This document shows positions 48,201 to 61,000 of a DNA stretch of 64,000 nt, piece by piece. Within the stretch, counting starts at the first letter, position 1; each line of letters begins with the position of its first letter. A program made the position numbers and the translations under genes. The notes beneath the pieces were generated by a model that was not told where the DNA came from, ran no database searches, and saw only the letters and a list, made by a program, of their open reading frames with translations. Source of the stretch: Phytoseiulus persimilis (Eukaryota; Arthropoda; Arachnida; Mesostigmata; Phytoseiidae); NCBI GenBank assembly GCA_037576195.1, contig CM075102.1, forward strand, positions 21,076,745-21,140,744. Reading direction: 5' to 3'.

Positions 48201-50069
48201 GAAGAGGAAGAATCGTGGTAAACATCGAATGTTTGCTGAGTTTGCGAGCTCGGACTCGAGACAGTCTCGCCACTACGTACCCCGAATGCAATCCTCGAGC
48301 CGGATACAGTTCGAACGCTGCCCTGATTTTCTCGGAGACCAGTGAGTGCAGAACCACCGCCCTCGTGAGCTTCCACGAGACGATCCTGCTCTAAATAGTG
48401 TCCGTTCATCGAATCCGTTGCTCGGCCTAGATCGTACGCGATGAACCTGCAACTACGAGGTCCCTGCCCGCCAAATTTAGCGGGATGAGATCGGTTCCAC
48501 TCTGTTACCGAATCAAATGTTTCCTCGTTCTGATGCCTGTTCAACATCCTGGGCGGATCGACTGGGGAATATCAGCGGGAAGCTGTGAGAGGAAGCATCA
48601 TACAAGCACCCGGTCGGCTTCGTGTCAAAATCACCAGCCCCACGTTTTGCGAATGAATCAGTCGTCCGGTCGGGTGAGTGTTGTTGCTGCTGCATCTTCC
48701 ACGCCTCGCTTGACAGACGATGAATGTGGAGGCTCTATCGTGTCAATCATCAATTGTTCGCGCTCCGAGGCCAGATTGGCTGAGAAGTCTCCACCGGCCT
48801 GTCGCCCCCGCTCCGTCCCCGCCGTGCTGTCTCTGCGCACGCCGGCTTCTTTCCCATGAGTGGCCCGGCTCATCAGCCGGTGACGGGACAGTCGAACGCG
48901 TCGACTATTAGTTCGTGGAGCAGCTGTTCCCGTTACTCTCCATAGCCCTCGAGCGCTGTCATGTCTCCTCTCGTTTTCCCTCCTTCCTCAGTCGACCTTC
49001 GCAGAGGTTCTTTCCGTGGAGCCAACTCGATGGATTGTTGAGCGAGAGATCGAAGAACGTAGTTGAAGCTCGGCAAGAAGAGCATAAAGGAGAAGAGGAA
49101 AGGTCGAACAAGACGACCTGAAGGGCGCTGGCGAAAACGGCTATGGGAGCTGCCGTTATCGTTGTTGGTTCTTAGTGAGTGTCGGCTGGAGCCTATTCCA
49201 TCCAACTCGGCGTATTCATTCGCGTGCTTTCTCCCGAACCGAACAGATGGCAGCCTGCTGCGGGTCCTCTGTTCCTACGGATATTGACGGAATCGCTAGC
49301 GGCCCTTCCCTGGGAACTCTCCCTCTTTCTCGGGCTGCTGTTGCCGGTTCTCGAGCTTCTACCGCTCGCTCATATGACTTCGGACAGGAAATCCATGTTT
49401 TTCGTTCTTTTTTTCCGCTCTTCTCCGACGTCGAGGACTTTCGCCTACGCGTCGACGGTCGCATACTGCACGGCGCGCTCCATATCCTCAATAAAACCAG
49501 AGACAGAAGGGGAATGATTCGTAAGAACGGAGAACTTAGAAACCCAATCCAGGCAGCTGCCGTTCGGTTCCGCTCCCAACTGTCCCCAAGGCCACACGGA
49601 ATGTTCCGAGACTTGGAGTTGCTCATATTCAAGATGAACATGATGAATACCGGGCTCGTTAGAGCCGTGAACGATTGGGATTCTATCTTCGAATCCATCT
49701 TGCGAGGTTTCAGAGAGCCGTCGACCTCGCGTGCCCCGATATTGGCTCAATTCATTTGAGCACTTCGGTTGACAGCTGAGGTAAGCTCTCTGGTGGCCAA
49801 CCTTCTGTCCGTGGTCCCGCGGCGATGTTAACAGTGATTGCGGGCTATCGAGAAGGAGTTGGAGAACGGCCGCGAGCGGGAGCGGGTAAACTATCTAATA
49901 AACTGAACGAATTCCTCCCTGAGGCCCATAGCGAAGCGAGATACCGGGCAACTCTGAAACGGTTCCGACGCGACCCGGAGTGCAGCGGGCCCTCGCGGGT
50001 TTTATAGTTCGAAGGTAGGAAAGCTGCGATTGAGCGAGAGTTCTAAACTGACTGTTCTTCTTGTTACAG
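45290..50069 (+). other. Intron before exon N
   Basis: A 4.8-kb stretch. It holds a 44-base tandem duplication at 46727-46815 and a good acceptor at 46434 followed by an open frame to 46706. A short hydrophobic open segment lies near 47967-48116. An exon of phase 1 to 0 would be expected here if exon M is part of a full-length isoform; none is certain. Confidence 0.65.
46727..46815 (+). repeat. 44-base tandem duplication
   Basis: Two adjacent copies, 46727-46770 and 46771-46814, differ at one base (T against C at the sixth position). The near identity points to a recent local duplication. It lies just past the stop of an open frame, in an intron. Confidence 0.95.
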
Positions 50070-50113
50070 GCGGGAAGCATCAGATTGCAATATAGCGAAG
50101 AAACCAATCCACT
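50070..50113 (+). CDS. Dscam: Dscam exon N: 44-base cytoplasmic micro-exon
   Basis: A very small exon, phase 0 in and phase 2 out, between TTCTTCTTGTTACAG and GTAAGA. It encodes 14 codons reading A-G-S-I-R-L-Q-Y-S-E-E-T-N-P and the first two bases of a leucine codon. It fits exon L upstream (phase 0) and exon O downstream (phase 2) exactly, and the frame stays open for 120 more codons. The phase fit on both sides and good splice sites support it despite its size. In the other frames it contains a stop. Confidence 0.75.
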
Positions 50114-50753
50114 GTAAGACCATTGATTAGAAAATTTTCCTTCTCGAAGAAATTCATCCCAAGATGGATATAGGGTGATCGAGGAAAGAAACTTGAATTC
50201 AGTCGACGCAATGGCAATACAAAGATCGGCTGATCCGGTGCAGGAAGCTATGTTTCGTTTGCGGGATGATACGCGAACGGGAAGTTTGGAGGCGGAAGTA
50301 TCCCGGACGATGAACTGGACTCGGCGACACAAGGCGACTGTGGAAAAAGAATGAAAGGCGACGAAAGCCAGTCGCGAGGGGAGGGGTGTGGCGGAGGAAG
50401 GCGACTCCCGGAGAAAGTAGTGTTGGAGGAATCATCGGTCAACGGGCCCGAGACCGACGGTCGCCGTGATTCGTCATGGTAGCCGGCCAGTTCACTTCAT
50501 CTCTCCGTCAACGCGCGACGTTCGCTCAGCCGACTAGTACAGCTGCACAGCTACGAGCACTGCTCAGGCCATTAGCCACGAGTCTTTAGCCGCGCCTCGA
50601 ATCGATCAGCTTCCGTCTAATCAAAACAGTCGGCTGCCTTTCCCGCTTCTTCCTCGTTCAGCTAGTACTTGCTGGTCGAGCTCACCGAGTGATGCCGCCT
50701 CGCTCAGATTCACATTGGCGGCTCCGCTCACCTTATTTTTCTCCGATTTCCAG
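50114..50753 (+). other. Last intron
   Basis: A 640-base phase-2 intron from GTAAGA to CTCCGATTTCCAG. I see nothing else in it. Confidence 0.75.
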
Positions 50754-51117
50754 GGACAAGACGTCCTCGTTTCTAGGCACCAGCACCGGGATGTGTCGTC
50801 AGAACAGCATGGAGGAATTCGAGGAGATGTCCGATTTCGGTGACGGCAAAACCGCCTGCTACACTTCGTACGGCTACAAAGGTGACCCGCGCTCTGCCGA
50901 TATAGTGTCGAATACACGAGAGCTTCTGGCTACCCCAGCTCTTGGGAGTTGTCATCGCTCGATCTCCCACGAATCCCGTCCTGCTTTTGACGGAATGATG
51001 CGATTCAGCCAGACGTTGAGAAATACGAAAGATGCTCCTCTTTCAGTTCCTAAGCCGTATCCATCCACGATCAATGAAGAGTCTTCAATATACTCGGACT
51101 GTACATACCGCTCGTAG
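50754..51117 (+). CDS. Dscam: Dscam exon O: last coding exon, C-terminus
   Basis: Phase 2 in, from a clear pyrimidine tract (TTATTTTTCTCCGATTTCCAG) to TAG at 51115-51117; 120 codons after the split one. It encodes the end of the cytoplasmic tail. This part is rich in serine, with acidic M-E-E-F-E-E-M, a tyrosine-rich C-Y-T-S-Y-G-Y-K stretch and the end S-I-Y-S-D-C-T-Y-R-S. I recognise no catalytic domain. The last residues do not fit a class I PDZ-binding end. The tail totals about 210 residues, shorter than those I recall for fly and human Dscam. The tyrosines could be phosphorylation sites; that is inference. Confidence 0.85.
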
Positions 51118-52630
51118 GAGGACGCCGATTTAGGAACAGCAACGTTAACAACATCAAGAACGTCCTCACTGAATCAAACGAATGTTGTCGCACCCACACC
51201 TCGGAATTGGGTGTAGTGTTGCAATCGGGGCTGGCAGACAGCGGCGAACGGACCCTGGCGTGAAAACCAAATGCTCATATCCCCTCCTGAAGTGCCGGGG
51301 TGAGCCTCGGGTCCGACGGGTGTCCTGGAAGTCCCTCTAGATCACTACAGTATCTTTTGACGCTCCGACGTTGACATCAAGAGCTGTACAAAACTTGCCG
51401 ACATTTTTGAGCGCCCACGACCAGAGACTTCCTCTGACTCGCGGTTATCATTTGCGGGCGCCGTTCTAGAGCAGTCCGTGATGTCGACACACGTGTGCAA
51501 CCGAGACATCGACCTTGCAGTGGACCGTTACGTGTTGAGGAAAATTTCGAGGCATTTCGCCCGCTCCATTATTCAAGGCGGAGCTCGAATCAAACAGGTT
51601 CATGGCGGAAATTGATCCTAATGCGACCCAAGAATCAGGACTCGTAGGAAAGGAACGCGTAATTCTCCAATGCCAATTTGAAGGAATGAGCGGATTTTGA
51701 TCTCCGCACTGAGAGGAGGGACTCGGTGTAGATTCGAGTAGTGGCTCGTGATGAGTTCAAGATACAAAAATGTGGCGATTTTTTGAGAGTGCGAACAAGG
51801 AGGGGAGGCAAGGACTGGCTTTCCCAAAGCTAGGCAGAAGCAGAGCTCTCCGAGTAGTTCTGAAGAATATTCTCCTCGAAGTTTCATTCGGACTCGTCCT
51901 CCTTCTGTTCATTCCTATCGGGTCGTAGATAATACTCGGTGAGCCACGACACCTGGAAGTGCCTTCATATCGACGAAGTGGATCCTGTGATACGTCGTTT
52001 ATAGGAAAATATGGGACTCTAGTCGTGAGCGAGGGGACCAGGATGCTGAGCGAGCCCGAGGAAATCGAGGGAGAGGGTTAATCTTTCTCAAGCTTTGAGC
52101 TTAGAAAGTTGAATGTGTGGAAAAGTAGAATGAATGCTAAGGTGTGAGCCTGCTGAATGGTTCAAAGATCACGAGTGTACCTTGGAATCACTCGGTACAG
52201 CTGATGCATCCGAGGGTGTTTCGTTCGGCCACAGATTCTCGTTCACGAACGATTATTGTTTGCAGTTTGTGCGAGACAGCATGACAACAGCACTCTAGAT
52301 GTAAACGGATGACTCACTGACTGACCGTGCTCAAAACACGTTCGAAAAAAATCGATGGAAAAAACCAATGAAAAGAACAGAACTTCCCTGCCGCTAGATA
52401 AACTTGTTATCCAACTGAAGTGAACGTAAAAGTGTGCGTGTGTTTGTCCGTAGTTAGACATGTCGGGGTATCCGAAAACACGACGATGCCACCAATCGAA
52501 GCTTGCGATGGCGAGGTCGCCAGATGTCAGAACTTAGGGAAGGGATTGAGTTTGGACGTCGACCTCTCAACGGAAGCCTCTGTGCTCGATCATGATTGTG
52601 CCGTTAATAAAGTTTCGATGACGAAATTTA
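51118..52630 (+). other. Probable 3' UTR
   Basis: About 1.5 kb from the stop codon to just past the AATAAA at 52606. No coding segment is seen. The exact cleavage point cannot be read from the sequence. Confidence 0.6.
52606..52611 (+). terminator. Polyadenylation signal AATAAA
   Basis: A perfect AATAAA hexamer about 1.49 kb after the Dscam stop codon, followed by an A/T-rich stretch. It is the first clear candidate downstream of the stop. Confidence 0.6.
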
Positions 52631-54626
52631 TAAATTAAGCCCCGAATGAGTATTCTTTTTGCTTGCTTTCCGAATTTCAGGCCTCAGCGTAGCTCCGTCC
52701 CTCTGAACACTTCCAGTCAGAAACAACGATGAAGTGCGTAAGGGAAAACCCCACCTTTTCTCACAATACGGGGAAACTCGGATGTAGGGGTGCCACGAAA
52801 CTCGATCCCCTAAAAAGAGAGGGCTGCGCTTCCCCCCAAGCTACATCGAAGTGTCTTAGGGGTCAGTAGCCACGGGACGTTCGCATGCCTATTCTTCTCC
52901 GGCATTCAGATGGCCAGCCTCGATATATTTCCGTCTGCACTAATCTAACTTTCTCTCTACACCGATCATAGGAAGAGATCAATACTAGAGGTCGAAGAAG
53001 AACCTGAACACTGTCCACTTGCTATGAACCTTGGAATATAACAGGGAAAGCGACGGCTGTCAATGAGACAGTGTCTGATGCTCCTTTCCGGGAAGATCCT
53101 TGGAGCCATGCTCCCCGACTATTACAGGCCATGTAAACAAGGGTATAGCCTTCCTGTGCTCTCAGAGTTAGTGCTGTTGAAGCTCTGGCTTCATGCTATC
53201 CACGGCTCACGCACATACTTGATGCAATCTTCCGTCCCACCCGGAATCTTGGGTTGATGATCAGTACTGTCGTCGAAGAGATTAGAGCGATAGAAAGTAA
53301 TCTTTGGTCGTACGGATCGGCTTGGGACCCGCGTCGAATGCGAGATGATGTCCTGAGCGCATGACGCTCTTTCTCTGAGACATCACAGTGGAAAATCTCC
53401 CTGGAGTGGAAGTATGACCGAGATTTCATCTATCGCCCTCTCCACCTGAAGCGTCTCATCAGTGGTGAAGATTCTCAGAGAACGAATCATGCTGGCTGCC
53501 ATAATCCCTCTGCTAGAGATAACCTATGAAACAAATATCCGGCGTAGCATGTTTTCGCGTCGGAAGCGATCCTCCAACGGGCCTATGTTCGGAATTAATT
53601 GAAGTTCCTTGATAACAAAACACAGATTAGGCCATGAAGACCCTGCGTCGCCCTCCAGGTATATGTGGAAGCTTCATATTGTTGACATTCTCTCGCATGA
53701 GCTCAAAACGAGTTGCTCCCAGGGACGCTCGCTCGGCTCTCGACGATCTTCTGCGCCGCAATAAGCCTGAGGAGCTCATGCGGAACGTCCAGAATCAGAG
53801 GAGCCTCGAACTCAATCACATTCGTTCTTTTCCCTCAACATAAAACTCCAAGTTATAGTCTCCGACGTTGGCGTGCCCGTGGGCGCTCCAGAAACGCTAG
53901 CGAGCTCATCTGGTGCTGTTCCTAAGTTCTTTGATCTAGCTCTCGGATGACATCAAAATCATCACTCACAATTTTCTCTCGGAACTCAGCACACGCATCG
54001 GAGAAATCGGAGAGGTTGGCGAAAACCTAAACATTCGCGGATTTAGGGTGAATCACGCTGCTTGCGCACTTGCGTGCTGGTTCTGGTGCCCTCGGTTCCC
54101 GACGGAGGCTGCAACCTCTCACGACCCGATTCTTCGATTCCGAAGCATTTTGAAGACATCCACACTTTCTAGTGAAGACCCAGGTCTTTCGGAGATCGGC
54201 CAGAGTTGTCGCGAGGATAAAATTTCGTCCTGAAACTTGGACGAAGGCGGAGCTCCTGTTCTGGTGTGATTTTGTGGCTCTCTTCCCTGGATGCAGAATG
54301 GCACCCTCGATCAAGCTTTCGAAGCCCTCCTCCGTGACTCTCGAGACGTCTTGAAAGTGCTCTAGAATTTGAATTTCCGGCCTCAGGATGATGATCAGTG
54401 ATTCGCGAGCCATTGCGTAGTCCAGATCGATGAGTTCCGTATTTATACCGGCCTAAGGTCGGTAGCGTCCTTGTGACGAGCGGCGCACGAATGCTCGCGG
54501 AATCGTCCCGCGGAATATTGAGGAATACTTTTTTAGCTCGAAATCACCAGCTGAACAGGGGCATTCTTTGAGGCTGCGCAGCGTTTTTCGGTGGTCGGAA
54601 CGTATTCTCTGCCATTCCCTGTCTAG

Positions 54627-54643
54627 CCCCCCCCCCCCCCCCC
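54627..54643. repeat. Poly-C run, 17 bases
   Basis: The longest of several C or G runs in the window (others at 4285-4297, 4426-4439, 8996-9009, 13292-13302, 16138-16149 and 19902-19912). All but this one are in the gene or its upstream part, and none is in an exon. Confidence 0.95.
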
Positions 54644-55258
54644 TCCAAAATCAGTCATGGCTTTGTGCTGGAGATATTCGCCTCAACAACTCCAGTTTAT
54701 GATTCCTCCAGTGTTATATCCAACTGATTCTAGGTCTCACCTCGACACACCGAGATCATTTCTCGAGTGCTCAGCTGTCGCGAAGTCCCTGATGTTGGTT
54801 ATGATTTGGAGCAGCGAAGCCATAAACTCTGAACGATACTCCTTGACCCATTGGTACGCTTGTTCACTCGAGAAAGGCATGCAGTCCACGTGAGGTCGGA
54901 TATACATGTATACGAACATGAGGGAAAACTGTAAGCCTATCGGAGGTGGACTTTTCCTGGAATCAAACGCTCACGATACCCTCCTGAGGTAACTAGTTCT
55001 GACCTCTCCTGAGATGCATTCGCCCGAACTCACCAATTCCTAGAATTGCCAATGATTGAGCGCGTCAAGCACGTTCCACGTTCGGTATTCTGATATTCCA
55101 CTCCGATAAAGTCAGATATCTCTCAAACTCCAGGTCCTCTCGACAGACCATCGAATGGAGTCAGGAATCGGGAAGTTTGATAGATGCCATCCACAATGTG
55201 GGAGCATAGGTGGAAAATTTCGAGGTCGATGTGAATTCAGTCGAAGCCGCAAGCTCAT

Positions 55259-55501
55259 AATTGAAGAGCCCAGATGCGAAACGTCGCAACTCCGGATTTC
55301 TTCAAGTTGTCAGTCACATCAGTCATAGAACATTATTTTGCACATTCCTTGGCGACGCAAAAGGTGGAGGGAAACAGGAGTGAAGGGGTTCCGAAAAAAA
55401 CGCGAGATAACGGATCGGAAATCGGTTGGATGCATTCCTGACTGACAACTCGACTTTTGAAAATTCGGAGTTGCGACGTTTTGCATCTGGGCTCTTCAAT
55501 T
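55259..55501. repeat. Inverted repeat with about 60-base arms
   Basis: The left arm, 55259-55316, starts AATTGAAGAGCCCAGATGC. The right arm, 55439-55501, reads the same sequence on the other strand, with a few mismatches and a small insertion. About 120 bases of unrelated sequence lie between them. The transcript of either strand could fold into a long hairpin. It may be a miniature inverted-repeat element or a local inverted duplication. No flanking target-site duplication is clear. Confidence 0.85.
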
Positions 55502-58000
55502 TCGTGCAACGAAAACATGCTTCGGAACACCTCCCCATATTCCCCTCGGAAAATGGGCCTCGTTGGCATTCCTTCTACTACCTCCACCACTGATCAGAAG
55601 AGAGTTCACCGCAGGCCGAGCGAGCGTTCCGTTTCTGCGAAGTTTTGACGCAAGACTCTGCGCAATAGGGGCGACATCTTCTGTCAACGAACGCTTGCAT
55701 CGAGAAAACACAACCTCCAGTTCCGCGTGGGGAGCTCTCCGCGGGACCTAACACCCCGGTGTGTGATAAATTTATGCAAAAGAACTTGGGGCGGTTCGAG
55801 GCTCATACAGAAGCTCTCGCCGAACATGAAAACCCGACACATGCTTATTGCCCGAGCATTCCGTACAGGTCCCATTTCGAAGCTCGATCATCTGGCCGCA
55901 GAAGGACGCGAGGATCATTCTTACGACCAGAACGATTCTTGGATACAATTCTTGAGGTCCTCTAAGACATCGATAAACTGGATGCCAGGCGTGTTCCTCG
56001 CCGTTAGATGTTATCCTGACTGTCGACGCGAATACGTCGTTCCCTGTGACTTTGGTGCACTTTGCTAGCACTGCGTCATTTATGTAACGAATTTCGAGTC
56101 TCCGGTTTGTCCTCGAACTCCGCTCGTGATGAGCCGAGAACGATTCAATCTTTCAAAAGGGTCACAAATCTACTGGAGAAGCCCTCATTCAATTTTGGCA
56201 TTCACTCGAGCAATTTCAGATTGAGTCCAAGACCAATATGTGCACCCCCTCGGAAACCTCGGAAATTAGCATGAATAACCGTTTTTTCTCGGTTGGCCTA
56301 GAGACGAAGTGGAATCAATTGTGCAGGGAAGTGGACGCCCATATGAGCTACTCTCGGACCGCCCCTCATTCCTCTTCCAGGTTATTGAATCTATCATTTA
56401 TAGCACGAAAATCGGCCGCATCGCGGGATTTGTTAGGATGAATTGCATACGATCGGGGCGTCAGGTGCTGTGAGATTCTTTCGGGTTTCGAGGTCTCAAG
56501 ACCTGAATTCATATTCGACAAAATGGAGAAAAATTGATGACTATGGAAAAATGAAACCTCGAGGCCATCTGATACACGAAACTTAGCTGCTTGACATGAG
56601 GTCCCTGATCAAACAACGAGGTTCCTCCTCGAACAGTGGGGAGTTATTGATCTAGTACTGCAGGTCTCGGAGTATCGGTTAGAAATTTCGCATTACCTGC
56701 TCAAATTAGACTGCCACGCCCGAAAACCTCGAGTAGTGCTCAGCAAAAGCGGAGCGCTGAAAGCTTGGGGCCACCGAAGGACCCGAAGAAGATTTCAATG
56801 AATTGCTCCAGACATCGCCCCCTCGAGATGAAAAGGAAATCATGACCGGTTCGCAACTCACCTCACCAAGGACAACACAGCAACTACTTCACGTTTTCAC
56901 GCTTAGCAAGCGGTAGTATGTAATAGTAGCAACCCAGGATTTTTTTCTCAAGTGTGAATCACAGGCATCCATGCATGTCTCGTCTGTGTCTGAAATCGTA
57001 ACTCCGATCCATCTGCGGTCATGTTTTGCTCGAAGCAGTTAAGTATTTTTCCGAGTCGTCCCTGAGGATACTCAAGATCGGCGCCGTGCTCGGTATGAGC
57101 TCAGTGGCGTCTTAGACGCACGAAAATGCGGCCGGTCTCTCGCTGGGTCTGCTCGAGCTTGAAGCGGGAGGGTCATCCTCGGCGCCAACCCGGAAGCCCG
57201 TGGAACAACAGCGAACTCCAAGCAGACGCGCGCAAGGAAACGGAACATCCTATCCGATCCAAAACTGATGACGGAAGAAATCCACCTTCTCCTGCTGATT
57301 AAAGAGAATCGCCGGAAAATTTCGAAATGTGGTGATGCACGTCAAGCTGGCGAGGAGAGCGTCGAATTGTACCCACGGATCTGCTGGATTTTGAAGGCCC
57401 TAAAGAACACCGTGGTTGGTGTCTCACGCACGACCCAGACGGTTATGCTCATGTCGGTGAGTTCGACAGCGAATAGCGACGGCGGATATGGGACGTTTCG
57501 GAAATGTGCCAACTCGCGGCCGTTCGTTCAACCTTGTGAGTCAAAAGGGTACCTAGCAAGCTGTGAACAGCCAAAGTGTGACGACGTCTCATGAAATTCA
57601 GGATGAGTTCCGATTCTCTCTCTCATGCTCTGATTCCAAGTCCTGCTCGAGAGGCGAAGCCCTTGACTGTTATACGGGGATGACATGCTGTTCGGGAGCT
57701 TTCTTTTCGAATTTCCCTTCTCACAATTACAGTGATCCACTTGATTGATGACCTCACGGTGACGATGTTGAACTCCGGACAGATGCTTCATTCCTCGGCG
57801 AGCTGGGTTTTGAGGCTGCAACGACGGAAGACGTCAAAAGGTTCTGACGGAGCGCTTCCCTCAGAGGACATTCCCCGAGTAGAATAGCCTTGATATAACG
57901 ACAGATAACTCTCGAAGTCGACGAGCGCACTTCCAAGGGATGGATCGTTAAGAACAACGTTGTCCGCTCAGCTGCATGTTACGTCTTGCTGAGAAGTCAG

Positions 58001-61000
58001 ACAAACGTCCCAAAGTAACCTCGTTTCCGAATAACACGACAAAAGCAGAGGGAGATCTTGATACGCGAGGACGTCGTTATCTTCAAAAATGCTTCTCCGT
58101 CCCTCTACCTCCCCGTTCCGATGTTCTAGCGCTCTCGATCAAAAATAGACGTTCGTCTTCATTCCTGAGGGGAGTTCTCCGCGGAACGAAATGCCGGTGC
58201 ACGGTTGCAATTCGAGGGAAACAAGGAAAAAAAGAGGGCCGCTCAAGATGTAGATTTCTTTTCGAGCTCTGGCCACATAATTTCCCCAACTTGGCGGGCG
58301 AGCGTAGATCCTTCCGCTAGGAGGCCCGACGCTACGATACACGTACCGGATTTCCTCCGGCGGCGCCCGGACAGCGTGATTAGATGTTCGTCTCCAGAGA
58401 ACCAGCTCCGTCCGAATCTCACACAATCAGGCTACGTATCATGTACCGTGACGTGCACCGTAGTTAGGCTTCGGCCAACACCGAGATTTTTCCATTACCG
58501 GGTTACGCTGCCGCAGCACCTTGGAGGCCGCATCGTCGGCATTGAGGGAAAAAAACAGAAAAACCCACGTGCGCCCCCGCGCACGTCACACAGGCACGCA
58601 CACTTACACAAACGCACGCAACAGCGTAATTCAGTTTCGGAGAAGTGAGCCAGACTTGGCGTCGTTACAACAAGGTTGACGTTTGAAGTGTTGTTAAATC
58701 ATGGTGGGTCCGTGATCTTCTCGGTGTGCCTGGCTGGCCAACCAACCGGTCGTCCGCTTGAACTCGGTTGTCTGGTTGCTTTCGTTGAGGACCGTAGGGG
58801 AGTTGGGGACTAATAGGGCACCGCACTGGGGGTGAAAAAGGAAGTCTAAAGGACGCCGGTGAACCAAACCGTGAAACGAGCTTTGCCATAGACCCACGGA
58901 ACAAAGATCGCAGCGATGAGCCTCGAAAACGATACCGGCTCTGCACGGAGCCCCCCCGGTGGCGCCGACGCGAGACCGCACCGCGCGTCCGGCGCCCGGC
59001 TGCGAGAGCCTCTGAGGATTCACCCGACCTGCATGGCTCCTGAAATGCACACACAAATGCGCAGAACGTGCCCCGTCGAAGAAATATACGAGAAGCGCGG
59101 ATCAGCGGCGTGGTTTGAGTTGAGGGGAAACCAGGCGGACTGGTGCGGGAACGGCAAAGCTCCTTCAAGGGCCCGGCCGACGGCACGCGCCATAAAGCTT
59201 CAATAGAAACGAACGCCAACGACGTGGCAAAAAATCAGATAAACGCTTGTGGACATCGCCGGGATGTGGAAGCGACTCATCCTGGAAGGGACGGAGCCCG
59301 AGATGGCCATCGCATGGATGAATCGACGGACAGACGACCAAACGAACGAACGGACGCGGGTGAACCATCGAACAGTGGAGACACAGGACTTGAAAAGCCC
59401 AAACGAATCCCTGCGCCCAGTGGTTTTCTCCGGCGCTTCCCGCCGCACTCCCGGCGCCTCCTCCGGAAACGCATTGTGCACTGACTGAGTCTTTCCTCGA
59501 AGCCACAAGCGGCCTGACGAACCGGCCACCGTCGAAAGCAAACCGAGAGTACCGCTGCTGCCTGTCAGGCGAGCTCGACTTATCGGTGTCGGTTTCCTGA
59601 TTGTCCGGGTGGAAGCTGACCAATGCTACCGGTGGTTCTGGAGTCGAACGTTATGCGGTGCGAAGGTACAGGTGGCAGTCCCTGTATCCGACGAAACCAC
59701 CTCGATGCAGCCGCCTGGCGCTTCCTTCCTCGCTACCTGTCGCGTCAACCGCCGTCCGCCGATTTTGAACTCTTCTCGCACCGGAAGGGGATCGTGAAGC
59801 TTTCGAAAACACCTCGTCCGAGGCCCGCAAGAACGATGAGGCTGAAACATTGAATCCGCCTGTCCCGTTGGCACGAGACCTGTGGGATCTGCACTGTGAT
59901 TCTCAGAGGTTTGTTACGCAGTTTAGGTACGAACTGAATTGTTTGGTGGAGTGCTTCTCTTGAACAAATGGTTTCTCGGCAGTCCTTCCGAGAAGTTTTC
60001 TCTCACCAGCGACAACGATTCCCAATCATTACCAACCTGTCGCAGCCACGGACGGGCCGCTCGAAGTGAGTCGCTCATCGACAGGAACGGCGCACAGTCG
60101 TTCTTCTAATTTTCTCGCGAGCACCGGAGCTGGGCTCTTCTTCGAATTTCCTGCCGCTCGGATCGGAACGAATGGTTCTGATGCTTGTCTTCAAAGATGT
60201 CGGTCGTCGACCGGATGGGAGCGTTTCATGCAAAAGCCGCATCGATAAGATCTTCCCGCGACGACGATTCTCGTCATCTGAGCCGTAATTCGATGAACCT
60301 GCGAGAGACGATCTGTCATGTAAGAAAATTTTGTCACGTGAAGCTCATGTGACGCTCTCTTGCGATGATCTTCGGACTGTTCGCGAGACTCGCCCGGCAT
60401 TCTCATTCCAGTGAGCGACTGTTCCGGGGAGGGAAACTCGAGTACCGACCACCTAGTGTTCGCTTCTCGCGAATTCCGTTCGTGAGCGGGATGAAGTCCG
60501 GCGAGATCTCATTAAGATTAGGAATTGGAGCTCGTCGAGACTGAAGAACGCGGGAGGCTCGGCGCTCCTCCAACGACACTAATTGCGCTGCAATGAGACA
60601 AAAGTCGAACGAACGGCTTCCCGGGCTAGTGGTCAATTTATCATCGACTACACTCCCTGTATTCGGATTGCATCATCCGGTCTTCATTGATAGAACGACG
60701 CCCACCCGGAGCTCGGTCGACTGGAGTCAGGTGGACAACGAAAACAAGCGTCGGGAGGGAACACCGCGTCCCGCTTCCGTGGCATCCCGACTCCGACGCG
60801 GCGATCTGACGAGATTCTCGAAAGTCGTCCGCGACGATTGTTTGTCTTCGAGCGGGCTCAGTCAGTTGAATCAGGGCTCATGTTTGCAGAGTCAAGACAG
60901 ACCAGAGACAACGCAGAGAAGTTGTGAGCCTCCCAAAGCCTTCTCAACGGAGTGAGTGACATCGGCCGGGAGCCCCCCTAGCAGGCATCGCCTGAGCCGG

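Larger units (their letters stand above)
7396..52630 (+). other. Dscam: Dscam-family gene, 3' part (gene span)
   Basis: This is the span of a single spliced gene for a type I membrane cell-adhesion receptor of the Dscam family. The protein would sit at the cell surface with Ig and FN3 domains outside, one membrane span and a tail in the cytoplasm. Thirteen exons join in frame (phases 1-1, 1-2, 2-1, 1-1, 1-1, 1-0, 0-1, 1-1, 1-0, 0-0, 0-1, 1-0, 0-2, then the last exon) into 815 codons. Approximate residues: Ig8 C-half 1-54, Ig9 55-155, FN1-like 155-260, FN2-like 261-365, FN5-like 365-457, FN6-like 458-570, membrane 582-605, tail 606-815. Known family roles are homophilic recognition in neurons and, in arthropods, immune cells. 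The canonical FN3, FN4 and Ig10 domains are not seen. The first exons are outside the window or unrecognised. Which Dscam paralogue this is cannot be told from the window. Confidence 0.9.
52631..58000. other. 3' flank, no gene recognised; inverted repeat and C run
   Basis: By eye less GC-rich than the sequence on either side. It holds a 17-base C run at 54627-54643 and an inverted repeat with arms at 55259-55316 and 55439-55501. On the minus strand between about 53.2 and 56.1 kb there are short open segments rich in E, L, K and R, interrupted by stops. I cannot assign them to a family. They could be a decayed element or chance. Confidence 0.6.

Noticed and set aside
60593-60955. 120-codon open frame downstream of the gene
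   Set aside because: No motif, no splice context, no sign of translation; similar lengths occur by chance all over the window.
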